Source of the DNA: Phenylobacterium sp.
Lineage (GTDB): Bacteria > Pseudomonadota > Alphaproteobacteria > Caulobacterales > Caulobacteraceae
Reading direction: 5' to 3'
Length of the DNA stretch: 64,000 bases
NCBI RefSeq assembly: GCF_030680185.1
Contig: NZ_JAUXVZ010000029.1
Coordinates: forward strand, 94,868 to 158,867
Shown here: positions 7,819-16,525 of the stretch, piece by piece
Layout: each line of letters begins with the position of its first letter
Position numbering within the stretch: the first letter of the stretch is position 1
Notes under the pieces: generated by a model
Database searches by the model: none
What the model was told of the DNA's origin: nothing
Seen by the model: only the letters and a program-made list of their open reading frames with translations
Translations under genes and position numbers: made by a program

Positions 7819-8598
7819 TCAGCGCTTCATCACCTGGGCGAGCGCCGTGCAGGCGGCCGAGCCGATCGGCCCCTGCTCGTCATAGAGGAAGCATTCGCCC
7901 ACGGCGACGCCGTCGCTGGCGCCGTGGTTGACCACCTCGAAGCCGACCCATTCCGTCGCCGGCAGCCGGTGCAGATAGACCGTCACGTCGCTGTTGATAT
8001 AGGCTAGCCCCTTGTCGCCGGCATTGGCGAAGGGGCTGGTGAAGTCCGCCGCCACGGCCACCCGCGTGAAGGGTGTCAGCGCCTCGCCGCCCACCAGTTC
8101 GCGCACCTCGCTCATCCAGGTGCGCTTGACGCCCACCTGGCCGAAATCGCCGGTGATCCTGCGCATGGCCCACATGCCGCCCATGCCCATGCGCGGGTCC
8201 TCGGGCGGCGGAATGTCGTCCGGCTTGGGGACGTCCCAGTTCCCCGGCGTCCACACCACGCCCTCAGGATTCTGCGTCCGGCGCAGGAACTGGCAGCTGG
8301 CCCGTCCCATGCTGACCCCGCCGCTGATGAACTCGGCGTCCACCACCTTGATGCGCTTGCCCTCGCGCACCACCCGCGTCGTCACCTCCACGGGCGAGAA
8401 GTCCGGCAGGCGATACATGTCCACGGTCAGGCGGGCGGGGATGAAGTCGGGGTCCCCATGCTCGGCCTCCAGGACGTGGCCCAGCAGGCCGACGATCACC
8501 CGACCGTGCAGGGACTGTGGATTCCACGGGCCGCGGGCGGCGGGGGTGGGAAGGAAGCGGCCATCGTCCTGCCGCTGGAAAAACGGGTCATTTGTCAT
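7819..8598 (-). CDS. Acyl-CoA thioesterase-like (hotdog fold) protein
   Basis: LLGHVLEAEHGDPDFIPARLTVDMYRLPDFSPVEVTTRVVREGKRIKVVDAEFISGG..MGRAS pattern. Confidence 0.7.
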   Translation of the reverse strand: MTNDPFFQRQDDGRFLPTPAARGPWNPQSLHGRVIVGLLGHVLEAEHGDPDFIPARLTVDMYRLPDFSPVEVTTRVVREGKRIKVVDAEFISGGVSMGRASCQFLRRTQNPEGVVWTPGNWDVPKPDDIPPPEDPRMGMGGMWAMRRITGDFGQVGVKRTWMSEVRELVGGEALTPFTRVAVAADFTSPFANAGDKGLAYINSDVTVYLHRLPATEWVGFEVVNHGASDGVAVGECFLYDEQGPIGSAACTALAQVMKR

Positions 8599-8639
8599 CG
8601 CGGCGATCCATCCCGGATTCCCCGCGTTGGGGCAAGAAC

Positions 8640-9062
8640 TCAGCGCGGGATGTTGAGCTGATCGGTGTCCAGACCTTCGAAGGTCGCCCACCCGGTGCCG
8701 AGGCCGGTCTCGGGCAGGCCTTCGGCGATGTGGTCCATGGGATTGGGGTCGATCTGCCGCCCTTGCCGGTGCAGATGCGCCTTAGCGATCATGTTGGCCG
8801 AGATTGGCGCGGTCAGAAACAGGAACAGGGTGATCAGCAGCTCATGGGCCGAATAGGTGCCCTGGATCGCCGGAAAGAAGATCATCGAGGCCACCAGAAG
8901 GGAGCCGACCCCCAGGGTCGTCACCTTGGTCGGCCCATGCAGGCGGGTCATCAGGGACGGCATCCGCGTCAGGCCCCAGGAGCCCACCAGGGCGAACACG
9001 CCGCCGATGACCAGCAGGGCCGAGATCAGGATTTCGAAGGGTCCGACATCCATCATCGTCAC
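8640..9062 (-). CDS. mrpG: Mrp/Mnh Na+/H+ antiporter subunit G
   Basis: GGVFALVGSWGLTRMPSLMTRLHGPTKVTTLGVG; last gene of mrp operon. Confidence 0.9.
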   Translation of the reverse strand: MTMMDVGPFEILISALLVIGGVFALVGSWGLTRMPSLMTRLHGPTKVTTLGVGSLLVASMIFFPAIQGTYSAHELLITLFLFLTAPISANMIAKAHLHRQGRQIDPNPMDHIAEGLPETGLGTGWATFEGLDTDQLNIPR

Positions 9063-9328
9063 TCCACGATATCGCCGCGCAGCAGGAACTTGCAGTAGGC
9101 CACCGTGCCGACGAAGCCGACCATGGCCAGCAGCAGCGCCGCCTCGAAATACACAGCCGAGCCCTGCTGGATCTGCATCAGCACGATGAGCGCGATGGCG
9201 TTGATGGTCAGGGTGTCCAGCGCCAGGATCCGGTCGGCCGTCGTCGGCCCCCGGGCCAGCCGCCAGAGATTCATCGACATGGCCAGCCCCACACAGGAGA
9301 TGGCGAACAGAACAGCGATCCCGATCAT
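9059..9328 (-). CDS. mrpF: Mrp/Mnh Na+/H+ antiporter subunit F
   Basis: RLARGPTTADRILALDTLTINAIALIVL; operon position. Confidence 0.92.
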   Translation of the reverse strand: MIGIAVLFAISCVGLAMSMNLWRLARGPTTADRILALDTLTINAIALIVLMQIQQGSAVYFEAALLLAMVGFVGTVAYCKFLLRGDIVE

Positions 9329-9816
9329 GCGAAGATCCTCATCAGCCGCGCCTCATAGCGGCTCTTGATCCGCGCGACCTCGGCCGCGGGATCGGGGGTG
9401 TCCAGGGCGTGGACCAGCAGGGCGCGGCCGCAGGACGAGACATCACAGGACACCGTGCCCGGCGTCATGCTGATCGTGCCGGCCAGCATGGTGATGGCCT
9501 CGGGGCTGCGCAGGTCCAGCGGCACCACCAGCCAGGCCGAGCGCAGATCCTTCGAGCGCTTGAAGATCACGATCATGGCGATCTGGAAACTGGCCGTGAC
9601 GATGTCCCACAGCACCAGGCCCAGATAGCCCCAGGTCGCCGGCCCAAAGCGCACCTTCGGCCTATCGGGCCAGAACGGACTGGTCAGGATCGGCACGATC
9701 ACCCCGACCATGACCCCCAGCACCAGCCCGCCCACCGTCAGGCGGTTGGCCAGCAGCATCCAGACGATGATCAGGGTCACCGTCAGCGCCGGGTGCGGCA
9801 GTAGCTTCTTGATCAT
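9325..9816 (-). CDS. mrpE: Mrp/Mnh Na+/H+ antiporter subunit E
   Basis: LRSPEAITMLAGTISMTPGTVSCDVSSCGRALLVHALD; operon position. Confidence 0.92.
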   Translation of the reverse strand: MIKKLLPHPALTVTLIIVWMLLANRLTVGGLVLGVMVGVIVPILTSPFWPDRPKVRFGPATWGYLGLVLWDIVTASFQIAMIVIFKRSKDLRSAWLVVPLDLRSPEAITMLAGTISMTPGTVSCDVSSCGRALLVHALDTPDPAAEVARIKSRYEARLMRIFA

Positions 9817-11339
9817 GGCGCGGCCCTCGACTGTTCCAGGACGGCGTCGGGATAGGGGCCCACATCATAGATCTGAGCCGCCGTAGCGTTGAGATAGGCC
9901 GTCGCCGGACCGCCGGCGAGGGTCAGGGCGGCCAGGGCGGCCAGCAGGGTTGCGACGATGGCCGCCGAGGCCTGAGGCGAGACCGGCGGCCCCGCCTTCA
10001 CCTGGCCCTCGGTGGCCGCGCTCTTCCAGAAGATGGCGCTGCCGGCCCGGGCGAAGGCCAGCAGGCTGATGACCGTGGTGCCCAGGATCAGGCCCCAGGC
10101 CCACCAGCCGCCGGTGGTTCCCCTCACGGCGTCGAGGATCAGCAGCTTGCCGGGGAAGCCCGACAGGGGCGGCAGGCCGACGACGGCGATGGCGGTGAGG
10201 AAGAACAGCCCCCCCAGCACCCCAGCCTGCAGGAAGGGCGGGCTCGGCGCCAGGCTGTCCCCATAGTCCCCGCGCCGCGCCGCGATCATGTCGACCAGCA
10301 GGAACAGGGCCGCCGCCGACAGGGTCGAGTGCGGCAGGTAATAGAGCGCCGCAGCCGTGGACTCCGGCGTGAACATGGCCAGCGCGCAGAGCAGCGTCCC
10401 CATGGAGCCGACCACCGCATAGGCGGCCATCTTGCGCAGATGCCGCGCGCCCAGGACCCCGATGAAACCCAGCAGCAAGGTGGCCAGAGCGGCGGGCAGC
10501 AGCCAGGGGCCCGGCGCCCAGGCGAGGTCGCCGGCGCCCTCGCCGAACACCGTGCTGGTGAAGCGCAGGATGCAGTAGGCGCCGACCTTGGTCATGATCG
10601 CAAAGAGGGCCGCCACCGGGGCCGAGGTCGACGCATAGGTCCGCGGCAGCCAGAAGTGCAGCGGCACGAGCGAGGCCTTCAGGCCGAACACCGCCACCAT
10701 CAGCAGCCCGCCCGCCAGGATCAGGGCGTGGTCCCCTGCCGGCGCCTGGGCGACACGCTCGCCCATGTGCGCCAGGTTCAGGGTGCCCGTCGCCCCATAC
10801 AGCAGCCCGACGGCCACCAGGAACAGGGTCGAACCCACCAGGTTCACCACCACATACTGCACGCCGGCCTTCAGCCGCGCCGCCCCGCCCCCATGCAGCA
10901 TCAGCCCATAGGAGGCGATCAGCAGCACTTCGAAGAACACGAACAGGTTGAACAGGTCGCCAGTCAGGAACGCGCCATTGAGGCCCAGCAGCTGGAACTG
11001 GAACAGCGGATGGAAGTGCCAGCCCTTGCGGTCGATGCCGCTCGCGATCGCATAGCCCATCACCGGCAGGGCCAGGACGGCGGTGACCACGAGCATCAGG
11101 GCCGACAGCCGGTCCAGCACCAGCACGATGCCGAAGGGCGCCATCCAGTCGCCCATGGCGTAGACATCGACCTGGCCGCTGGCGGCGTGCCTCATCAGGC
11201 CGCAGCCGATCGCCAGCAGCGCCAGGCAGGCGGCCAGGGACAGGGTCCGCGACGCCACGAGCCGGTGTCTCAGGAACAGCAGCATCAGCGGCGCAAGCAG
11301 GGCCGGGATCAGGACCGGGGCGACCAGCCAGGGATTCAT
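9813..11339 (-). CDS. mrpD: Mrp/Mnh Na+/H+ antiporter subunit D
   Basis: NADH-quinone oxidoreductase-like proton antiporter ORF; operon position. Confidence 0.93.
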   Translation of the reverse strand: MNPWLVAPVLIPALLAPLMLLFLRHRLVASRTLSLAACLALLAIGCGLMRHAASGQVDVYAMGDWMAPFGIVLVLDRLSALMLVVTAVLALPVMGYAIASGIDRKGWHFHPLFQFQLLGLNGAFLTGDLFNLFVFFEVLLIASYGLMLHGGGAARLKAGVQYVVVNLVGSTLFLVAVGLLYGATGTLNLAHMGERVAQAPAGDHALILAGGLLMVAVFGLKASLVPLHFWLPRTYASTSAPVAALFAIMTKVGAYCILRFTSTVFGEGAGDLAWAPGPWLLPAALATLLLGFIGVLGARHLRKMAAYAVVGSMGTLLCALAMFTPESTAAALYYLPHSTLSAAALFLLVDMIAARRGDYGDSLAPSPPFLQAGVLGGLFFLTAIAVVGLPPLSGFPGKLLILDAVRGTTGGWWAWGLILGTTVISLLAFARAGSAIFWKSAATEGQVKAGPPVSPQASAAIVATLLAALAALTLAGGPATAYLNATAAQIYDVGPYPDAVLEQSRAAP

Positions 11340-11746
11340 GGCTGGGCCTCCACGTCGCTGCGCACCTGCGCCTCGGCGGCCGATGCGCCGGACAGGGCCT
11401 CCTGCTCGGCCGACGTCTCCCCGTGCCCGTCCACCTGATCGGTGCCGGCTTCCAGGAAGGTGCGCAGGGCCAGCACCACCACCAGGGCGGTCATGCCGAA
11501 CGCGATAACGATGGCGGTCAGCACCAGCGCCTGGGGCAGCGGATCGCTATAGGCCGCCACGTCCTTGCCATAGATCGGCGGCTGATCCACGACCAGCCGG
11601 CCCGACGAAAACAGGAAGACGTTGATGGCGTAGGACATGAAGGCCAGGCCCAACACCACAGGGAAGGTCCGGGCGCGCAGCACCAGATAGATGCCCGCCG
11701 CCGAGAGGACGCCCACAGCCGAGGCCACGAGAAATTCGATGCTCAT
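11336..11746 (-). CDS. mrpC: Mrp/Mnh Na+/H+ antiporter subunit C
   Basis: NuoK-like 136 aa; operon position. Confidence 0.92.
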   Translation of the reverse strand: MSIEFLVASAVGVLSAAGIYLVLRARTFPVVLGLAFMSYAINVFLFSSGRLVVDQPPIYGKDVAAYSDPLPQALVLTAIVIAFGMTALVVVLALRTFLEAGTDQVDGHGETSAEQEALSGASAAEAQVRSDVEAQP

Positions 11747-14622
11747 GCCCCCGCCCCTCCTGGGGCTGGCGCAGGCGCAGGCGTCGGGGGCGGCCGGCTG
11801 GGATCGACGTCCATGGGCAGGTCGTTGGGCGGCAACTTTTCGGCGCGGCCGGCCACGCCCGACAGGTGGTGCAGGGCCAGCATCACCGCCCCGACGACCG
11901 TGAAGGCGACGCCGATATCGAAGGCCAGGGCGCTGGACAGGCCCACATCGCCGATCAGCGGGATCGAGACATACTCATAGGCGCTCTTCAGGAAGGGCGC
12001 CCCCAGCATCATGGACACCACCCCCGTCAGGGCCGCCACCGTCACGCCGAAACCGATCAGGGCGTGATGGTCGGCGGGCAGCCGGCGGTTCGACCAGGCG
12101 TAGCCCGAGGCCATGTACTGCATCAGCAGGGCGATGGAGACCACCAGGCCGGCGATGAAGCCGCCGCCCGGCTCATTATGCCCACGCAGGAAGATGTAGA
12201 GCCCCACCACCGAGGCCAGCGGCAGCAGCAGGCGTGTGGCCACCACCAGCATCATCGGGTGGCGTTCGGGGCTGCGGCGCTGGTCCGGCATCCAGTTGGC
12301 CAGCCTCTGGCCCGAGGCGCCGCGGTCGGCGGTCTCCAGCAGGGCGAAGATGGTCAGGGCCGCAATGCCCAGGACGATGATCTCGCCGAAGGTGTCGAAG
12401 CCCCGGAAGTCGACCAGGATCACATTGACCACATTGGTGCCGCCGCCGCCGGAATAGGAGTTGGCCCAGTGGAATTCCGAGATCGAAGCTGGTCCGTCCC
12501 GGCGCAGCAGCGCCCAGGTGGCCGCCGCCATGCCAAGGCCGCCCACCGTCGCCAGCACGCCGTCGCGGGTCCGGCGGGCGCGGCTGCTCTCCACCGGACT
12601 GGTCTTGGGCATCAGGTTGAGCGCCAGCAGCAGCAGGAGGATGGTCACCACCTCCACCGAGATCTGGGTCAGGGCGAGGTCCGGCGCGGACAGGTAGACA
12701 AAGCCCAGGGAGACGACCAGGCCGATGACGCTGATGAAGATCAGCGCCAGATAGCGCTGCCGGTGCCCCAGCACGACCGCGGCGGTCCCGCCCACGAGCA
12801 GGACCCAGGCCACGATCGCCGCGCCCGGCGCCGCGAGGGTCGGGCGCAGGCCCTCCACGTGCGGCGCGCTCAGGAAGCCCCCCACGGCGACCAGCAGGGC
12901 GGCCCCCATGATCATGGCCAGGTAGCGCTGCAGCGAACCGTTGTGGACAAGCTCGGTGGTCTTGCGCGCCGCGCCCGCGCCTGCGGCCACCGTCCGGTCG
13001 AACAGGGTCTTGGCGTCGGGCAGGCCCAGGGCGGTCCAGATCCGCGCCGCCGGGCGGTGCAGGGACAAGAGGATCACGCCGCCGACCACGGCCGCCAGGC
13101 TCATGGCCAGCGGCAGGTTGAATCCGTGCCACAGGGCCAGATGCTTTTCGCCCGCCGCCCCGCCCGTCACCGCCGCAGCTACGGCGTTGACCAAGGGCCC
13201 GGCCACCAGGGCCGGCGCCAGGCCGATGGCCACCGCCAGGATCACCAACAGGGCCGAGGGCGCCCACATGCCGAACGGCGCATCGTGGGGCTTGGCGGGA
13301 TAGCTCTCGCGCTTGGGTCCGAAATAGACCCCGACCACATAGCGGAAAGCGTAGGCGGCCGAGAACAGGATGCCGACCATCACCATCACGGGAATCAGCC
13401 ACGGCAGGCCGAAGGCCGAGGCCTGCACCGCCTCCTCCAGCATCATTTCCTTGGAAATGAATCCGTTCAGCGGCGGGATCCCCGCCATGGCCGCCCCGGC
13501 CAGCACCGCCAGGGTCGCGGCGATGGGCATCAGCGTATAGAGGCCGCCGAGCTTGCGCAGATCCCGGGTGCCGACCTCGTGGTCGACAATGCCCGCGTTC
13601 ATGAACAGGGCGGCCTTGAAGGTCGCGTGATTGATGATGTGGAAGACGCCCGCCACCGCCGCAGCCGGCGTGCCCAGGCCGAACAGGAAGGTCAGCATGC
13701 CCAGGTGGCTGATGGTCGAATAGGCCAGCAGCCCCTTCAGGTCGTCCTTGAACAGGGCGACGATGGCGGCGAACACCATGGTGAACAGGCCGACCCCGCC
13801 CACCAGGTAGAACCAGGCCTCGGTGCCCGACAGCGCCGGCCACAGGCGCGCCAGCAGGAAGATGCCGGCCTTCACCATGGTCGCCGAGTGCAGATAGGCG
13901 CTGACCGGCGTCGGCGCGGCCATGGCGTGGGGCAGCCAGAAGTGGAACGGGAACTGGGCCGACTTGGTGAAACAGCCTCCCAGGATGAGCAGCAGGGCCG
14001 GCAGATACATGGGCGAAGCCTGGATCGCCTCGCCGCTCTGCAGGATCACGCTCAGGTCATAGGAGCCGACGATCTGGCCCAGCATCAGGAGGCCGCCGAT
14101 CAACGACAGCCCGCCCATGCCGGTGATGGTCAGCGCCATGCGCGCGCCCTGGCGCCCCTCGGGCAGATGGCGCCAATAGCCGATCAGCAGGAAGGACGAG
14201 AGGCTGGTCAGCTCCCAGAACACCAGCAAAAGCAGGATGTTGTCCGACAGGACGATGCCGACCATGGCCCCCTGGAACAGCAGCAGGAAGGCGAAGAAGC
14301 GGCCCATGGGGTCGCTCTTGTTGAGATAGAACCGGGCGTAGATGATCACCAGCAGGCCGATGCCCAGGATCATCCCGGCGAACATCAGGCCGAGGGCGTC
14401 AAGGAAGAGGTTGAAGTTCAGCCCCAGGGTCGGGAACCAGGCGATCCTCGTGGAGACCACCTCGCCGGCCATGACCTGGGGGGCGAGACTGAGCAGGAGG
14501 ACCAGGGCGGTCGCCGTCACAAGCCCCGTGGCCAGCGCACAGGCGTTGCGGCCCAGTCGGATGGTCAGCGCCGGCGCAAGCGCGCCGAGAAACGGCAGTA
14601 AGGCGATCCACGCCAGGGTCAA
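11743..14622 (-). CDS. Fused Mrp Na+/H+ antiporter subunit A/B
   Basis: 959 aa: MrpA-type antiporter core followed by MrpB domain (RHPMMLVVATRLLLPLASVVGLYIFLRGHNEPGGGFIAGLV). Confidence 0.93.
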   Translation of the reverse strand: MTLAWIALLPFLGALAPALTIRLGRNACALATGLVTATALVLLLSLAPQVMAGEVVSTRIAWFPTLGLNFNLFLDALGLMFAGMILGIGLLVIIYARFYLNKSDPMGRFFAFLLLFQGAMVGIVLSDNILLLLVFWELTSLSSFLLIGYWRHLPEGRQGARMALTITGMGGLSLIGGLLMLGQIVGSYDLSVILQSGEAIQASPMYLPALLLILGGCFTKSAQFPFHFWLPHAMAAPTPVSAYLHSATMVKAGIFLLARLWPALSGTEAWFYLVGGVGLFTMVFAAIVALFKDDLKGLLAYSTISHLGMLTFLFGLGTPAAAVAGVFHIINHATFKAALFMNAGIVDHEVGTRDLRKLGGLYTLMPIAATLAVLAGAAMAGIPPLNGFISKEMMLEEAVQASAFGLPWLIPVMVMVGILFSAAYAFRYVVGVYFGPKRESYPAKPHDAPFGMWAPSALLVILAVAIGLAPALVAGPLVNAVAAAVTGGAAGEKHLALWHGFNLPLAMSLAAVVGGVILLSLHRPAARIWTALGLPDAKTLFDRTVAAGAGAARKTTELVHNGSLQRYLAMIMGAALLVAVGGFLSAPHVEGLRPTLAAPGAAIVAWVLLVGGTAAVVLGHRQRYLALIFISVIGLVVSLGFVYLSAPDLALTQISVEVVTILLLLLALNLMPKTSPVESSRARRTRDGVLATVGGLGMAAATWALLRRDGPASISEFHWANSYSGGGGTNVVNVILVDFRGFDTFGEIIVLGIAALTIFALLETADRGASGQRLANWMPDQRRSPERHPMMLVVATRLLLPLASVVGLYIFLRGHNEPGGGFIAGLVVSIALLMQYMASGYAWSNRRLPADHHALIGFGVTVAALTGVVSMMLGAPFLKSAYEYVSIPLIGDVGLSSALAFDIGVAFTVVGAVMLALHHLSGVAGRAEKLPPNDLPMDVDPSRPPPTPAPAPAPGGAGA

Positions 14623-14740
14623 GATGGCCCTCGTGTTGAAGTCGTCGGTAGGGGAAGGCGCCCATCAATAACGGCGCCACGCCGCAGCCCCAATGAAATT
14701 CGCGTTATTGCGGAGCTATCGCCCCGCGGAGTTCCCAGCC

Positions 14741-15010
14741 TTAGCGGCGGCGGAACTGCGGACGCTGGCCGCCGCCCATGCGCGGGCCTTCGGTCTTGTG
14801 GCGATAGGTGATGCGACCCTTTTCCAGGTCGTAGGGGGTCATTTCCACCGTAACCCGGTCGCCGACCAGCGAGCGGATGCGGTTCCGCTTCATGCGGCCG
14901 GCGGTGTAGGCGAGAATGGTGTGTTCATTGTCCAGCTGCACCCGGAACCGGCCCTCGGGCAGCAGTTCGGTGATCACGCCTTCGAACTCGATGAACTCTT
15001 CTTTGGACAT
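14741..15010 (-). CDS. infA: Translation initiation factor IF-1 (C-terminally extended)
   Basis: [72 protein letters not shown] plus tail [17 protein letters not shown]. Confidence 0.9.
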   Translation of the reverse strand: MSKEEFIEFEGVITELLPEGRFRVQLDNEHTILAYTAGRMKRNRIRSLVGDRVTVEMTPYDLEKGRITYRHKTEGPRMGGGQRPQFRRR

Positions 15011-15339
15011 ACGTATCGTCTCCTGCTGGCCGCCGACGCCCGGCGTATTGGCCCGCAGGCCGCGCCCCAACCATCAGAAGGGGCAGTCTAAGGTCTGCGC
15101 CCCAAAAGCGGCGCCGTGCGGTCCAGACGCGCCAACGGCCCCGCTCTGCCCCGGCGAACCGATGCATCTGAGGGGCGCTTGTGAGGCGAGCTTCTATCGA
15201 ACCGCGCGGATGAAAGACCTAGGTCAAGCGTCGCGCGACGAAATGTCGAGACCTGTTAGGTAGGCTTCCAGGCGCCAAATGTCCAGCCAGGACCGCTCCG
15301 CCCGCCCCTCGCACGCGATTCTGCGCTAGAGACGCGGCC

Positions 15340-16521
15340 ATGGAACCCAACTACGACGTGGTGGTGGCTGGCGCCGGCGCGGCCGGCATGATGTGCGCCG
15401 CCCAGGCCGGCCAGCGCGGCCGCAAGGTGCTGATCCTCGATCACGCCAAGGCGCCCGGCGAGAAGATTCGCATCTCCGGCGGCGGCCGCTGCAACTTCAC
15501 CAACATCCACACCACGCCGAACAACTTCCTGTCGGAGAACCCGCGCTTCTGTATCTCGGCCCTGCGACGCTACCGACCCAAGGACTTCATCGCCCTGGTG
15601 GACCGGTACGGAATCGCCCACCACGAAAAGACCCTCGGCCAGCTCTTCTGTGACGGCTCGGCCCGCCAGATCATCGACATGCTGCTGGCCGAGATGGCCA
15701 AGGGCGGGGTCGAGCTTCGGCTGCAGACCACCATCGAGGCCATCGCCCGCACCGAAACTGATTTCACCCTGACCGTCGGCGGCCAGACGGTCGCCTGCCA
15801 GAGCCTGGTGATCGCCACCGGCGGCAAGTCGATCCCGAAGATGGGCGCCACGGGCTTCGGCTATGACGTGGCCCGACAGTTCGGCCTGCGGGTCACCGAG
15901 ACGCGGCCGGCGCTCGTGCCGCTGACCTTCGACGTCTCGCTGCTGGAACGCACCGCCCCCCTGGCCGGCGTCGCCGTCGACGCGACGGTCGCCGCCGGCA
16001 AGACCCGCTTCGCCGAAGCCCTGCTCTTCACCCACCGGGGCCTGAGCGGTCCGGCCATCCTGCAGGCCTCATCCTACTGGCGCGAGGGCCAGGAGATCGC
16101 CGTGGACCTGGCGCCGGGCCAGGACGTCTACGCCCACCTCCGCGCCGCACGCACCACCCGGGCCAAGGCCGCGCCCGCCACCATCCTGGCCGAGCTGCTC
16201 CCCAAGCGCCTGGCCCAGTTCCTCAGCGAGACCCATGCGCCCAAGGGCAATATGGCCGACCAGTCCGACAAGGTCCTGCGCCCCCTGGCCGAGGCGGTGA
16301 ACACCTGGCGGGTCAAGCCCGTCGGCTCCGAAGGCTACCGCACCGCCGAGGTCACCCTGGGCGGCGTCGACACCACGGAGCTGGAGTCGCGCACCCTGGC
16401 CGCCAAGACCGTGCCCGGCCTCTACTTCATCGGCGAAGTGGTCGACGTGACCGGCTGGCTCGGCGGCTACAACTTCCAATGGGCCTGGGCCTCAGGCTGG
16501 AGCGCGGGGCAGTCGGTCTGA
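15340..16521 (+). CDS. NAD(P)/FAD-dependent oxidoreductase, HI0933-like (BaiN/RdsA family)
   Basis: DVVVAGAGAAGMMCAAQAGQRGRKVLILDH; GEKIRISGGGRCNFTN; GEVVDVTGWLGGYNFQWAWASG. Confidence 0.9.
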   Translation: MEPNYDVVVAGAGAAGMMCAAQAGQRGRKVLILDHAKAPGEKIRISGGGRCNFTNIHTTPNNFLSENPRFCISALRRYRPKDFIALVDRYGIAHHEKTLGQLFCDGSARQIIDMLLAEMAKGGVELRLQTTIEAIARTETDFTLTVGGQTVACQSLVIATGGKSIPKMGATGFGYDVARQFGLRVTETRPALVPLTFDVSLLERTAPLAGVAVDATVAAGKTRFAEALLFTHRGLSGPAILQASSYWREGQEIAVDLAPGQDVYAHLRAARTTRAKAAPATILAELLPKRLAQFLSETHAPKGNMADQSDKVLRPLAEAVNTWRVKPVGSEGYRTAEVTLGGVDTTELESRTLAAKTVPGLYFIGEVVDVTGWLGGYNFQWAWASGWSAGQSV

Positions 16522-16525
16522 GCAC

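Noticed and set aside
11866-14601. 911-aa plus-strand ORF antisense to mrpAB, and the 555-aa minus-strand ORF 12176-13843
   Set aside because: Out-of-frame shadows of mrpAB with codon-bias-driven composition; no domain similarity.
15229-15240. Perfect 12-bp palindrome CGTCGCGCGACG
   Set aside because: Short GC-rich palindrome expected by chance in this composition and without a clear regulatory position.
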